64,000 nt of DNA from CAZYBO01 sp964645205 (GTDB lineage: Bacteria > Pseudomonadota > Alphaproteobacteria > Rickettsiales > SXRF01), in NCBI GenBank assembly GCA_964645205.1, contig CAZYBO010000001.1, positions 186,001-250,000 of the forward strand. The letters are read 5' to 3'. Positions 17,298 to 26,747 of this stretch are shown in pieces. Both the position numbers and the translations under genes were made by a program. The notes beneath the pieces were generated by a model. The model saw only the letters and a list, made by a program, of their open reading frames with translations. It ran no database searches and was not told the DNA's origin. The first letter of the stretch is position 1; the number at the start of each line of letters is the position of its first letter.

Positions 17298-17672
17298 TTA
17301 TGCTCCTTGGTTTTTGGTTAAGAAGATGGAATTGTCCCGCAGACCGGCGCGCGTGCTGTCGGCGGTGTGACCCGCACCGAACGTGAGCGCCAGTTCGTTG
17401 AACTCGCCGGAAAAGTAGGCTGCCGCCTGGACATCGGCGGAGGCGGCCGCCGCGTCCTCGGCAAGAATGGCGTCGGGCGTTTGCGAGCCATCCACCGCGG
17501 CGGAAGCGCTCAAAAGGTACTTGCCGCTTGCGGTGATCTTGCCGAGTACCGCACCCGCGGCGAGATTGGCGCCGCTGGCCACGGTTATTTTACGGGCGAC
17601 CCGTGGGAATTCGCCCGCGATGAGATTATCAGGGCTGTAAGCGCCCTGATCGGTAAAGCCTTGTGCTGGCAT
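17298..17672 (-). CDS. Head decoration protein, lambda gpD type
   Basis: A 124-residue capsid-stabilising protein (PDNLIAGEFPRVARKITVAS; AGAVLGKIT; an acidic Ala-rich middle). The ATG at 17672 follows GAAGGAGAACC and gives the family-typical N-terminus. A GTG at 17786 in the same frame, coupled by GTGA to the preceding protease remnant, would add 38 acidic residues; it may be a deletion scar rather than the true start. Confidence 0.85.
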   Translation of the reverse strand: MPAQGFTDQGAYSPDNLIAGEFPRVARKITVASGANLAAGAVLGKITASGKYLLSASAAVDGSQTPDAILAEDAAAASADVQAAAYFSGEFNELALTFGAGHTADSTRAGLRDNSIFLTKNQGA

Positions 17673-17782
17673 GGGTGGTTCTCCTTCAGTTGGTGGTTGA
17701 TCGTCAGTGTCGAACTCCGCTTCATCGGCTTTTTGGAGCCGCTTCAGTTCGGAGGCCGTCTCAAAGGTGGCGGGAACTTCCG

Positions 17783-18052
17783 TCACGCCGCCTTGGCCAC
17801 GCGCTTGGCGACGGTGTCGGCGTCTTCCTCATCGGGATTGGCGGCGGGCGTGATCTTGGGATTGCCGAGGTCGCGCATGACCGCCACGCCGTCGCGCTCG
17901 GTAACGCTATGGGTGTTCTGCAATTCCTTTCCCAGCTTTGCCGCCACCGCTTCCGGCGCTTCGTTTTCGCGCGAGGCGATATCCAGAATCGTTTGCAGGG
18001 CGGTCTCGGTGATCGCCCAGGGTTCAGCGGTTGCCTTATTCCATATTCGCAT
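17783..18052 (-). pseudogene. Head maturation protease (S49), core deleted
   Basis: An 89-residue frame. Residues 1-57 match the N-terminus of phage S49/ClpP-like head proteases (AEPWAITETALQTILDIASR, then TERDGVAV). The sequence then jumps to a C-terminal-like stretch (NPKITPAANPDEEDADT). The normal protein is roughly 400 residues; the catalytic core with its Ser and Lys is absent. The splice is in frame near 17875-17885. Capsid maturation should fail unless another protease serves. Confidence 0.8.
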
Positions 18053-19550
18053 CGTCTTCCTCCTTGGTTGGTGGTTCGTTGGATGTTCCCGGCAGGGATT
18101 TTATTGCCGGGATGATATCGGCGGGGGTTAACCCCAATTCTTTCATTTTCGCTTTCTCGCGGGCGCGCTGCTCCAGCACTTCCTCCCAGTCGAGGCCTTG
18201 CTGGGCGCATTCATCCTCCAGCGTGGAAAGCCCGGCTTCCATGCGGATCTGCGAAGCCTGCGCCTCTTTCACCGGATCCACCCAGCCACGGCCCGGGCCA
18301 ATCCATTTGCAACGCGACCAGGCTGGCCGGTTCAGGTAAAACCCTTCCGCCTCGACGCTGCCGCTGTTGACGGCTTCCTCAAGCCACAGCTCGTAGACCG
18401 GCTTCGCCCAATAGGTGCCGAGCCACTGCCTGCGCCCCAGAAAGTAGCGCCAGGCTTCCAGCAGCGCGGCGCGGGCGCTGGAATAGTTCGTCTTGCTAAA
18501 ATCCTTCATCAGCAATTCGAACGGCAGGTTGAGGCCGGTGCCGATGTGCCGCAGGATATTCTCCACGAACGCGCCGTAGCCGCTATTCGGGCGGCTGGGC
18601 GTGAACGGCGCCAGCTTGTCGCCGGGGAACACGGGGATGATCGAGCCGCCTTGCAGCCTGGTATTCCACTCCTTGCGCTTGGCGTCATAATCCTCGAAGG
18701 AGCCGCCGAACATTTCCATGATGGTTTCGGCGTCGAGCGGCGTTTCGATAAAGGCGGCGATCATGGCGTTGACCACCGCCGCCTGCAGTTCCGAACGCTC
18801 GTAATGATCGAGCATCTTGAACATCGGCATGATGGCGGTTAAGGCCGGTTTGCCACGGCTCTGGCCGGTGCGTTCCTTGTCGTGGATGTGCAACACCTGC
18901 CGCCGCCCGAATACGGTCTTGGCCGGGATGCGCTGCCAGTCATCCGCGCCCGCCGAGAACGGCAGGAACGTATCGCCGGGATGCGTTTTGCGTATCCAGT
19001 AAGCCAGTGGCGCGCCGTAATCATTAATCTCCACGCCGCCGCGCAGGTATTTATCATCCGGCTTTCCATGGGGATTGCACAGCCGGTCAGGCTCCACCAA
19101 CTGTACGCAACTGGCGAAAGGCATACCACGGTCAGGCAGCCACAATGGCAAGGCAAGCGCCTCGCCATTGATGAATCCCGAACGAAAAACCTGCGTGGTC
19201 AATCCGGCAAAATTGAGCGATTGCGCCGCGTCACAGTCGAAGCTTTCACTGAAACCACGCCACAGTGATTCCACCTGCCGCGACCATTCGTCCGCCCATT
19301 CCTTGGTTTTCCCCAGGCTGCGGTAGTCGGGGAGTGCGACCAGCCGCAGCCCGGTACCCACCACGTTGTCAACCATGGTCTGCGCCGCGCCGGAGGCGAC
19401 GCCATGGTTACGGGTGAGATCGCGCGAGCGGGACACCAGCGTCGGCAGTTCGCCGAGCAGATCGCTGTCAGCCGAACCCAGGCCGGGTTGCCAACTCGCC
19501 AGTTCCCGCGCCGAGAGCGACGCCGCGCGATGTGAGGTATCGTTGCTCAT
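18036..19550 (-). CDS. Portal protein, lambda gpB type
   Basis: A 504-residue dodecameric portal subunit. Family landmarks are an N-terminal SRDLTRNHGVASGAAQTMVDN, the VLHIHDKERTGQSRG-type segment, LPFELLMKDFSKTNYSSARAALLEAWR and a C-terminal ADIIPAIKS. It overlaps the protease remnant by 17 bases and abuts the gpW gene. It appears intact. Confidence 0.93.
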   Translation of the reverse strand: MSNDTSHRAASLSARELASWQPGLGSADSDLLGELPTLVSRSRDLTRNHGVASGAAQTMVDNVVGTGLRLVALPDYRSLGKTKEWADEWSRQVESLWRGFSESFDCDAAQSLNFAGLTTQVFRSGFINGEALALPLWLPDRGMPFASCVQLVEPDRLCNPHGKPDDKYLRGGVEINDYGAPLAYWIRKTHPGDTFLPFSAGADDWQRIPAKTVFGRRQVLHIHDKERTGQSRGKPALTAIMPMFKMLDHYERSELQAAVVNAMIAAFIETPLDAETIMEMFGGSFEDYDAKRKEWNTRLQGGSIIPVFPGDKLAPFTPSRPNSGYGAFVENILRHIGTGLNLPFELLMKDFSKTNYSSARAALLEAWRYFLGRRQWLGTYWAKPVYELWLEEAVNSGSVEAEGFYLNRPAWSRCKWIGPGRGWVDPVKEAQASQIRMEAGLSTLEDECAQQGLDWEEVLEQRAREKAKMKELGLTPADIIPAIKSLPGTSNEPPTKEEDDANME

Positions 19551-19778
19551 TTAAAACTCCACCCGGATGACGCCGCGGCGCGGCTTGCCGTTCAGCCGTT
19601 CGATCTGGGCGGTCAGTTTCTGGATGTATTGCTCCAGCTTCTCGACATTGACCTGCGTATAGGTGGTCGCGCCGTAGCCGCCGATGGTGACGGACACTTC
19701 CTTCGCGCCCGTCATCAACTGATGGCGCGCTTCCTCCGCCTCGGCGAGGCGGGTTTGCAATGTCGCCAGATCGGCCAT
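19551..19778 (-). CDS. Head completion / connector protein, gpW type
   Basis: A 75-residue protein with an N-terminal helix (LATLQTRLAEAEEARHQLM) and a C-terminal helix (VNVEKLEQYIQKLTAQIERL), the plan of lambda gpW, which seals the portal after packaging. Located between terminase large subunit and portal, exactly where gpW is encoded in lambda-like heads. Confidence 0.85.
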   Translation of the reverse strand: MADLATLQTRLAEAEEARHQLMTGAKEVSVTIGGYGATTYTQVNVEKLEQYIQKLTAQIERLNGKPRRGVIRVEF

Positions 19779-19788
19779 GGTGTTTCCT

Positions 19789-21819
19789 CTAAAGGTAAGG
19801 GTCGTCCGCTTTGATGGTGCGGCGCTGTTCGAGCGCCGTGGTGGTTTGTCGCGGTGCCGATTGCGGTGTGACAGCGGCGGTGGCTTCCTGCTCCACCGGC
19901 TGGGGCGTGTAAGCCTTCAGCTTGCCGAGCGCCACTTCGATCCGCTGCCATTGCCGGTCGGTAAAGCGGTCGAGGCCGTAGATGCTGGCCGCCGCACGCG
20001 CGTACACGCGGCAGTCCAGCGCCTCGTTGTTGCGCGCCGGGTCTTTTTCCCAACTGGCGCGGGGGAATCCCTTATGCAGTTTGATCACACGCTTTTCGGC
20101 GGTGAGCTGCTTGAAATATTCCTCGCCGTACTCGGGATGATGGCAGGTGCCGGGCGGAAATTTGTCTCCGGCCGCCATGGCCTCCTCGGTCGGGCGTTCC
20201 AGTTTCAGCCAGCGGTAGAGTTCCATCTTGGCCACCGGGCCGCTGACGTTCCAGACGCGCAGGCCACGTTTGCGGCTGCCGACATCGGCTTTGGACACGC
20301 TTAGGATCAGCGCCGTTTCGGTATCGCGCCCCTTGACCGCCACCGCCGTGCGCGGGCTGGAGGCGCGCGCTCCGGCGGCGCCCCAGCTTGCCTGCGGGTG
20401 ACCTTTTACCCAGCCGTACACATCCTGCGTGGCGTAGCCGCTGTCGACCGCCATCACACGAATCGGCAGCGTCGCGCCGCAGGCATGCGGCCAATCCTTC
20501 CGCAGCACCGTTTCCAGTTTCTCCCATACTTCCGGTCTGGCGGTGTCGCCGTCGAGCACATGGTAATCGACCGACCAGTTTTCCTTGTCGCGGCCCCAGG
20601 CGACCACCTCGCATTCGATGCGGTCTTTCTGCACGTCGACGCCAGCGGTGAGGAACAAGCCGCCCATGGGCACCACGCCGATGGGATAATGCTCCCGGCG
20701 CTCGTACAGCCGCTGCCAATCCGGCGCTTCGTATTCCTCCTCGTAAGGCTCGCCCAGCACCGTGTTGACGAATCCCTTCATCAGGTCGGGATTTTTTTGG
20801 GCGTTTTCGTACATCTCCGCCGCGTCGCCCCACGAAAACCAGCCCACCGGGCTGTAAAGCGAGGACAAATGGTAGCCGACCGTGCGGCCATCGCCTTCGG
20901 TGGTTTCCACCCAGCGGCCCCGCGCCAGCATGGCGGTCTTGTGATGCTCATCGATCAGCGCGCCGCATTCCTCACACGCATAGCGGGCTTCGCGCGCGCG
21001 GCCTTCCGGCCAGCGCAACTGCGCGAACCGCAGCGGCTGAAAGTGATCGCATTCCGGACACGGCACATGGAAATACCGCTGATCGCTGCCTTCGAATTCG
21101 CGCTGAATCCGCGATAATCCCTTTGTCGTCGGCGTGCTCACCAGGAATACCTTCCGCCGGCGTTGAAAGGTGGCGGAACGGCGCTCGGCCAGCAGTATCG
21201 GATCGCCTTCACCCTCGACATCGCCCGGATAGCCGTCCACTTCGTCCATGAAGAGGAAGCGCGCGGGCATCGAGCGCAGCCCCACGGCAGAATTGGCGCC
21301 GGTCATTACCAGCAGGCCGCCCGGAAACTCCTTGCTTAAGATCGTGTTGCCCGAATCCCGCGAGCGGGCGGGCTTCACCAGCGCGCGCAGTTCCGGCACG
21401 TCCTCGAGCTGCGGATCGATGCGCTGTTTGGAATTGCGCTTCGCCAATTCCACCGTGGGCGCCACCGCCATCATCGGCCCCGGCACCATGTGGATGACGT
21501 AGCCGATCCAGTTATTGCCGCATTCGGTGCCGCCGACCTGCGCGCCTTTCATGAACACCACCCGCTGCACCGGCGATCCCGGCGACAGGTGATCCATGAT
21601 TTCTTTCAGATAAGGCGTGCGGCTGGTGCGCCATTTGCCCGGTTCCGCCGCCGATTTCGGCGAAAGCATGCGGTAGCGGTCGGCCCATTCGGAAACAGCG
21701 AGCAGCGGATCGGGGCGAAGCCCCTTGCTCCACAGCTCCGCCACCTGATCGGAACCCTCATACGTTTCAATCGATTCTGGCCCGGAACTCGGCGAGTTCT
21801 GATAAATGCTGCCTGACAT
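19789..21819 (-). CDS. Terminase large subunit, GpA type
   Basis: A 676-residue packaging ATPase-nuclease. The ATPase part includes MKGAQVGGTECGNNWIGYVI (Walker-A-like) and FMDEVDGYPGDVEGEGDPI (Walker B). The nuclease part includes the CPECDHF zinc-type pair, TAGVDVQKDRIECEVVAWG and AVDSGYATQDVYGW. Length matches the family. The start lies 52 bases inside the small subunit gene. It looks intact. Confidence 0.95.
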   Translation of the reverse strand: MSGSIYQNSPSSGPESIETYEGSDQVAELWSKGLRPDPLLAVSEWADRYRMLSPKSAAEPGKWRTSRTPYLKEIMDHLSPGSPVQRVVFMKGAQVGGTECGNNWIGYVIHMVPGPMMAVAPTVELAKRNSKQRIDPQLEDVPELRALVKPARSRDSGNTILSKEFPGGLLVMTGANSAVGLRSMPARFLFMDEVDGYPGDVEGEGDPILLAERRSATFQRRRKVFLVSTPTTKGLSRIQREFEGSDQRYFHVPCPECDHFQPLRFAQLRWPEGRAREARYACEECGALIDEHHKTAMLARGRWVETTEGDGRTVGYHLSSLYSPVGWFSWGDAAEMYENAQKNPDLMKGFVNTVLGEPYEEEYEAPDWQRLYERREHYPIGVVPMGGLFLTAGVDVQKDRIECEVVAWGRDKENWSVDYHVLDGDTARPEVWEKLETVLRKDWPHACGATLPIRVMAVDSGYATQDVYGWVKGHPQASWGAAGARASSPRTAVAVKGRDTETALILSVSKADVGSRKRGLRVWNVSGPVAKMELYRWLKLERPTEEAMAAGDKFPPGTCHHPEYGEEYFKQLTAEKRVIKLHKGFPRASWEKDPARNNEALDCRVYARAAASIYGLDRFTDRQWQRIEVALGKLKAYTPQPVEQEATAAVTPQSAPRQTTTALEQRRTIKADDPYL

Positions 21820-22309
21820 AGGTTTCCAGCGTCACATGCATGGTATGGGCATCCACTCCCAGCTCTGCCGCCATTTGTGACGAAACCCGCGAAGGCCAGT
21901 TAAGCCAGGCATCGCGCTCCTGCCGTCCCAGTTTAAAAACATGCGCCATCACCCTGGCGCGGTCGATCAATTCGCCTTTCAGCTTTTGTAGGCGTACGCG
22001 ATTGGTCTGCGCCTTCAACACCTCGTTGGCGGTACGCGCCTGCATAAAGGTGGTGCCGCCCGCAGAAGGCGTGCCGCTTTCGCGCAGCGTGTCGCGCACG
22101 GCATCCAGCGCCGTGTCGGGCACCGCTTTCACCTGCGGGTTGCTTCGCTGCTTGGCGGCTTCGGTATTGATTTTCCAATCACGGTCGGCCTTCGCCGGAT
22201 CGATGGTGCCATCGGCTTCCGGGCGGATGCGCCCGGCCTTGATCGCCTTGCGGACGGCGGCGTCGCTGACGCCACGGTGACGCCCATATGCGCGGATCGA
22301 AAGTCCCAT
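21767..22309 (-). CDS. Terminase small subunit
   Basis: A 180-residue DNA-recognition subunit. An N-terminal winged-helix (YGRHRGVSDAAVRKAIKAGRI) resembles Nu1. A middle helical region (ANEVLKAQTNRVRLQKLKGE) and a C-terminal part contact the large subunit. It overlaps the large-subunit start by 53 bases. First gene of the packaging/structural operon. Confidence 0.85.
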   Translation of the reverse strand: MGLSIRAYGRHRGVSDAAVRKAIKAGRIRPEADGTIDPAKADRDWKINTEAAKQRSNPQVKAVPDTALDAVRDTLRESGTPSAGGTTFMQARTANEVLKAQTNRVRLQKLKGELIDRARVMAHVFKLGRQERDAWLNWPSRVSSQMAAELGVDAHTMHVTLETYVRQHLSELAEFRARID

Positions 22310-22318
22310 ATCGCCGTA

Positions 22319-23473
22319 TCACGTTGCCAGGTGGGGTGAAGTGCCATGCGCGCCGGGCAGATGCACCTCTTCGAACATGCCGCCGTCTTCCATAAGCCGC
22401 CTGTGCGCGAGACGGGCATAATCCGGATTCAGTTCTACACCGATGCAATGGCGGCCTAACCGGCTGGCCACGAGGCCGGTGGTGCCCGCGCCGAAGAATG
22501 GGTCAATGACGATTCCTCCCTCCGGACAGCCCGCCTTGATGCACGGCTCGATCAGCTTCGGCGGAAAAGTGGCGAAGTGCGCTTCCTTGAGGCCGCATGT
22601 AGCCACCGTCCACACGCTTTTTTTATTGACCAGCACGCCGCAGGTGGGCGTGCCATCTTCTTTGAAATAGCCTTTATGGCCGACCATGCCGGTGCCGCCG
22701 CCCGCCATATCGGGAGTCCATTCTTTCCCGCTGTGCCTGGTGGTGCCGTATCCTTCGTGCTTATTGGCGCCGCCGAAGACCACGGCTTTCATTTTACCAT
22801 TGGTTTTACCACCGGCATGGGCGCGGCCGCTTCCTTCCTGCTGCTCGATGTTTTGCATCAACCGCGCGGCGGTGGAATCTTTCAGCGGCTCGCGGATGGC
22901 ATGGTAATCGTAGTAATAACGCTGGTTTTTTGTCAGCAGAAAAATGAATTCATGCGCCCGCGTCGGCCGGTCTTTAACGCTTTCCGGCATCGGATTGGAT
23001 TTGTTCCATACGATGTCCGAGCGCAGATACCAGCCATCGGCTTGCAGCGCGAAGGCGATCCGCCAGGGCAGGCCCACCAGCTCCTTCGGCTTTAGCCGCG
23101 CCGGTGTTTTGCTTTTCCCGTAGGACGGCTGCCAGTTGGCGCTGCGTATTTTCTTCGAATGCCCGCCTCTGCCGGAGCCGGTATAGCAATCGCCCAGGTT
23201 CAGCCACAGCGTTCCGTCCGGCCGCAGGATTCTTTTTACCTCCGCGAACACGCCGACCAGCGCATCGATGTAATCCCGCAGGTCGGCTTCCATGCCGATC
23301 TGCCGGTCAACGCCGTAATTGCGAAGCCCCCAATATGGCGGGCTGGTGACGCAGCAATGAACCGAGCCGTTTTCCAGCCGTGTCAGCACCTCTCTGCAAT
23401 CGCCCTGATGGATGGTAACCGACACGCTTATGACCCCGAATTTCGCTGAATAATCGCCTTCCGTAAGACACAC
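22319..23473 (-). CDS. Phage DNA methyltransferase (N4/N6 amino type)
   Basis: A 384-residue amino-methyltransferase. The catalytic motif TSPPYWGLRNYG precedes the AdoMet motif DPFFGAGTTGLVASRLG, the beta-type order used by many phage and cell-cycle methylases. The start is uncertain: an ATG at 23473 gives extra residues, while a GTG near 23425 gives a product starting at VTIHQGDC. It is divergent from the DUF3489 gene at 23611 with a 137-base control region. Target sequence unknown. Confidence 0.85.
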   Translation of the reverse strand: MCLTEGDYSAKFGVISVSVTIHQGDCREVLTRLENGSVHCCVTSPPYWGLRNYGVDRQIGMEADLRDYIDALVGVFAEVKRILRPDGTLWLNLGDCYTGSGRGGHSKKIRSANWQPSYGKSKTPARLKPKELVGLPWRIAFALQADGWYLRSDIVWNKSNPMPESVKDRPTRAHEFIFLLTKNQRYYYDYHAIREPLKDSTAARLMQNIEQQEGSGRAHAGGKTNGKMKAVVFGGANKHEGYGTTRHSGKEWTPDMAGGGTGMVGHKGYFKEDGTPTCGVLVNKKSVWTVATCGLKEAHFATFPPKLIEPCIKAGCPEGGIVIDPFFGAGTTGLVASRLGRHCIGVELNPDYARLAHRRLMEDGGMFEEVHLPGAHGTSPHLAT

Positions 23474-23504
23474 TTCGAGTCAAGCGGATAATGCCAATAA
23501 TATA

Positions 23505-23517
23505 TTGATAAATAATG
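23505..23517. promoter_or_regulatory. Shared 13-mer in divergent control region 1
   Basis: TTGATAAATAATG lies in the A/T-rich gap between the methyltransferase and the DUF3489 operon (23474-23610). The identical 13-mer recurs at 26640-26652 between the second methyltransferase/DUF3489 pair. Probable operator or promoter element. Confidence 0.5.
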
Positions 23518-23610
23518 CAAAATAGCCGATTTTACGGTTGATTTACTCCTTGTTCGGAGCATTCATTGGAACGTCCAGACGGACATGATGAACAACCGAA
23601 AAGAGGCTTT

Positions 23611-24333
23611 ATGAAAACCTTCACGCCAGTACCCACCGCGAACACGGAATGGGGCTTTTGGGGTACCAGCAAGCAAAGCGGCTACGACGCCGAATTGACA
23701 TGGGATACCGCATGCCGCTTCCTCGCCAAGCATTTCGATTTGACCGCCGAGGAAGCCCGCGACGTTTTAGATAACCGCTTTGGGCGGCACCTCGCCGACG
23801 ACCTGAGCTTCATTAAAGGCGGGCCGGTTACGGCGGAGGCGATTACCAGCCACCTCGCAAGCCGCATCAGCCACGATGGATGGCGCAAATCCTTTGAAGC
23901 GACCATCCGCGCGGAAACCGGCAAAACCTACCGGCGCCAGAAGCCGGTTACCAAGGACGGACTTTTTACCCAAATCGCCCAGCGGCATCTTGGCATCGAA
24001 ACGCTGGTTACGCAAAATTCCGACAGCCTCGATTTTCACGATGTCGCGGTCTGGAGCATCCAAGCCGCCCTTGAAGCCGCCTATGAGGCAGGTAAAGCGG
24101 CGACTAAACCAGACTACGAGAATTCTAAACACAAGATTCTTATCGACATGCTGAACGGCGAAGCGGGAGTCACGCTGCAACAGATGGCCGATGCCACCGG
24201 ATGGCGGAGGTCGTCCGTGAGTTGCGCCCTTTCCAATGTCCTCAAAACCAAGCGCGGACTCAACGTCACCTGCACCAGAGAGGCGGGAAAAGACCCCGTT
24301 TACCGCATCATCGCCCCAAAGAAAGGAGCCTAA
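23611..24333 (+). CDS. DUF3489-domain protein
   Basis: A 240-residue protein starting at 23611 after AAAGAGGC. Residues 1-165 are of unknown type (GFWGTSKQSGYDAELTWDTA). The last 70 residues are a DUF3489 winged-helix-like domain (LIDMLNGEAGVTLQQMADAT, GWRRSSVSCALS, DPVYRII), also present in the gene at 26748. A DNA-binding regulatory role is inferred from the helix-turn-helix look. First of three plus-strand genes running against the phage late operon. Confidence 0.75.
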   Translation: MKTFTPVPTANTEWGFWGTSKQSGYDAELTWDTACRFLAKHFDLTAEEARDVLDNRFGRHLADDLSFIKGGPVTAEAITSHLASRISHDGWRKSFEATIRAETGKTYRRQKPVTKDGLFTQIAQRHLGIETLVTQNSDSLDFHDVAVWSIQAALEAAYEAGKAATKPDYENSKHKILIDMLNGEAGVTLQQMADATGWRRSSVSCALSNVLKTKRGLNVTCTREAGKDPVYRIIAPKKGA

Positions 24334-24335
24334 CC

Positions 24336-24848
24336 ATGCCAGACTTTGTCACCCTCAGTTTCGCCCGCAAGCCCGCCGACCTTCACGATGTGAAAGCGGC
24401 CATGAAGGACTTAAGCGCCGAAACCTTCGAATGCGAAATCGCCGAAACCATCGAACTTCCCAGCGGTGAATATGATGCCTTCACCCGCCTGATGTATAAA
24501 AACTGGGACTGGCTCGACGGCAAGGGCGGCTACAAGAACAGCATCCGCCAAGTCATCGCCGTCACCGCCCCGGAACGTGAAACGCTTTATGTTGACCCCT
24601 CCGGCAGCGCCTATGGCCGCTATGTCGGCATCAGGCGGGCAGAAACCGCCGCCATTAAATACCCGCATGTGCATGTGCAACTGACCGGCCAAGACGGCAA
24701 CGCCTTCATGGTGCTGGGCTTATGCCAGCGCGCGGCGCAAAAGGCCGGATTATCGAAGGCGGAAATCGATGCGTTTTTTAAGGAAGCCCAAGCCGGTGAT
24801 TATGACCATCTGCTGGCGACCTGCATGAAATGGTTTGATGTCGACTGA
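24336..24848 (+). CDS. Phage/mobile-element protein of unknown function
   Basis: A 170-residue soluble protein starting at 24336 behind GAAAGGAGCC, two bases after the DUF3489 stop, so translationally coupled. Segments LPSGEYDAFTRLMYKNWDWL and a C-terminal FKEAQAGDYDHLL are mostly helical. No known motif. Cotranscription with the DUF3489 gene suggests a shared function. Confidence 0.7.
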   Translation: MPDFVTLSFARKPADLHDVKAAMKDLSAETFECEIAETIELPSGEYDAFTRLMYKNWDWLDGKGGYKNSIRQVIAVTAPERETLYVDPSGSAYGRYVGIRRAETAAIKYPHVHVQLTGQDGNAFMVLGLCQRAAQKAGLSKAEIDAFFKEAQAGDYDHLLATCMKWFDVD

Positions 24849-24887
24849 AATCCCCCGCCAACTTTCAACCCTTCAAGGAGAGCAATC

Positions 24888-25199
24888 ATGACCAAAGATA
24901 CAAAAACCGCCGCCAAGATGATAAATTGCAAATCGCTGAACAAGGATGACAAAGCGGCGGCGCACAAATTACGCTGGAGCGAGTATGCCGAGAAGCATCT
25001 GCTCGGGCGCACCATCGTGGGCATCCGCTACCTGACCGACAAAGAAGTCGAGGACATGGGGTGGTATCAATCCTCGGTGGTCTTCATTCTCGATAACGGC
25101 TCGCTGTTTTTTCCCTCCGCCGATGACGAAGGCAACAATGGCGGCACATTGTTCGGACAGACCGAAAAGGGAGAAGAGATTACGATGCCGGTGATTTAA
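24888..25199 (+). CDS. Small acidic-tailed protein of unknown function
   Basis: A 103-residue protein after AAGGAGAGCAATC. The first 30 residues are Lys-rich and helical; the rest is a small alpha/beta unit (GRTIVGIRYLTDKEVEDMGW; VVFILDNGSLFFPSADDEGN). It ends 20 bases inside the convergent C5 methyltransferase gene. Family not recognised; third gene of the plus-strand cargo operon. Confidence 0.7.
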   Translation: MTKDTKTAAKMINCKSLNKDDKAAAHKLRWSEYAEKHLLGRTIVGIRYLTDKEVEDMGWYQSSVVFILDNGSLFFPSADDEGNNGGTLFGQTEKGEEITMPVI

Positions 25200-26595
25200 C
25201 CAGCTTCTCGACCTCTTTAATCCTATCGCCCAGCCAGCGCATCACCGGGACGGCCATGCTGTTCCCCAGCGCCTTGTAGCGGTTGCCGTCAGCAGCCAGC
25301 TTACTCCGAAAAGGCACCAACGTGTAATCGTCCGGAAAGCCCTGCAGCCGCTCGCATTCGCGCGGCGTCAGGCGGCGCACCGCCATATTGCCAAGGATGG
25401 CTGGCTGGTTGTCACCCATCTCCGCCCGAAGGGTGGAGCAGGTTTCCGATAATCCCCTTGGCCCGGCATTGCGCGCGATGCTACCCGGCTCAAACGACGC
25501 GACCCCATGCTGTGCCGCTGCCTGCAGCGTGAACATCGCGTCGCCGTCCTGGCCGATACCGACGCCAATGCTGGCATCGTCCGTGGATTTGCCGGTACGC
25601 TTGCCGATCTCCTGCAAGGGAATGGCAACCGCTATCTGCCCGCCGCCGTTCTGGTGGCTTTCCGAGTGCCCCATGGCGCGCAGCGTCGGCGCGCACTCGT
25701 CTGCATCGGCGCCGTAATCCTTCGCGGAGAATGCGATCAGGTTCTGGCATTCATCGCCGGAAGGCCCGCCGGTGCCCTTCGCCCACTTGCTGCTGACCGT
25801 TCCCGCCACCAGCGGCGTGCCACGGCCGGTGCCGTCCTCGCTGGCGTCGAAGCCATCGCCCCGAAGCGTGTGCGTTACCAGCCCGCGTCCTTCTTTCCCG
25901 CTGGCGCCGCCGCTACTTGCTTCCAGGGCATGGGCAATATCATGCTCTACGAAATCGCCTGGCCTGCCGCTACATTGGTTAGCGCCGACCGTAAGGCTGT
26001 CGGCAATCCTTTCCCGCGCTTCTCGGCGCGGCGTAATATCCCCGCGCAGGCCTTCGCGCTCAAATAATACCGCCGCGGCAGGTCGCCAGTCTCCAAGATA
26101 TCCGACAACGAACACACGCCGCCGCCGCTGTGGCACTCCGAAATACTGAGCGTCAAGAATCCGGTAGGCGAACCCATACCCGCATTCCGCCAGCCCTCCG
26201 AGGAAACTTCCAAACGCCCGCCCTCCGTCAATCGACAGCACGCCGGGGACATTTTCCCAAACCACCCATCGGGCGCGAGATGCTTTAGCAAGCCGTATAA
26301 ATTCAAGGGACAGGTTCCCTCGATCGTCAGCAAGTCCCTTGCGAAGTCCGGCGATGCTGAACGACTGGCAGGGCGTTCCTCCGACAAGAAGGTCAATTGT
26401 TCCATGCGCGCCCGCGTCAATGGTGGTGAAATCCCCGTGCAGCGGCACATGCGGATAGTGATGCGCCAGCACCGCGCATGCGAAAGGATCGATTTCCGAG
26501 AACCCCACCGGCTTCCACCCCAGGCCGTGCCAGGAGACGGTCGCCGCCTCGATTCCGGAACAGACCGACAGGTATTTCAAGGCTTTGCCGGGCAT
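25180..26595 (-). CDS. Phage C5-cytosine DNA methyltransferase
   Basis: A 471-residue orphan 5-methylcytosine methylase. Motifs in order: LSVCSGIEAATVSW (I), GGTPCQSFSIAG (IV, catalytic Cys), WENVPG (VI), QRRRRVFVVG (VIII), a long variable region with a Ser/Gly/Asp-rich insert (about 200-400), and the C-terminal MAVRRLTPRECERLQGFPDD (IX) and ALGNSMAVPVM (X). No restriction gene is adjacent, so it probably protects phage DNA. Divergent from the DUF3489 gene at 26748. Confidence 0.93.
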   Translation of the reverse strand: MPGKALKYLSVCSGIEAATVSWHGLGWKPVGFSEIDPFACAVLAHHYPHVPLHGDFTTIDAGAHGTIDLLVGGTPCQSFSIAGLRKGLADDRGNLSLEFIRLAKASRARWVVWENVPGVLSIDGGRAFGSFLGGLAECGYGFAYRILDAQYFGVPQRRRRVFVVGYLGDWRPAAAVLFEREGLRGDITPRREARERIADSLTVGANQCSGRPGDFVEHDIAHALEASSGGASGKEGRGLVTHTLRGDGFDASEDGTGRGTPLVAGTVSSKWAKGTGGPSGDECQNLIAFSAKDYGADADECAPTLRAMGHSESHQNGGGQIAVAIPLQEIGKRTGKSTDDASIGVGIGQDGDAMFTLQAAAQHGVASFEPGSIARNAGPRGLSETCSTLRAEMGDNQPAILGNMAVRRLTPRECERLQGFPDDYTLVPFRSKLAADGNRYKALGNSMAVPVMRWLGDRIKEVEKLVKSPAS

Positions 26596-26639
26596 CCATA
26601 CAACCTCGCGGGAGTCAACAGGATTGTCTGCATAATACG

Positions 26640-26652
26640 TTGATAAATAATG
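26640..26652. promoter_or_regulatory. Shared 13-mer in divergent control region 2
   Basis: Second copy of TTGATAAATAATG, between the C5 methyltransferase (minus) and the DUF3489 gene (plus). The surrounding 150 bases are A/T-rich compared with the flanking genes. Confidence 0.5.
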
Positions 26653-26747
26653 GCTTTATTTGGTTATTCGAGTTGATAACCAGCGGTTCCTACGCATTCA
26701 TCACATTGTCCATCAGACATTGTAAAACCACAACAAAGGAGCCTTTT

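Noticed and set aside
20398..21117. 239-codon frame antisense to the terminase large subunit
   Set aside because: Shadow frame; the terminase motifs on the other strand are unambiguous.
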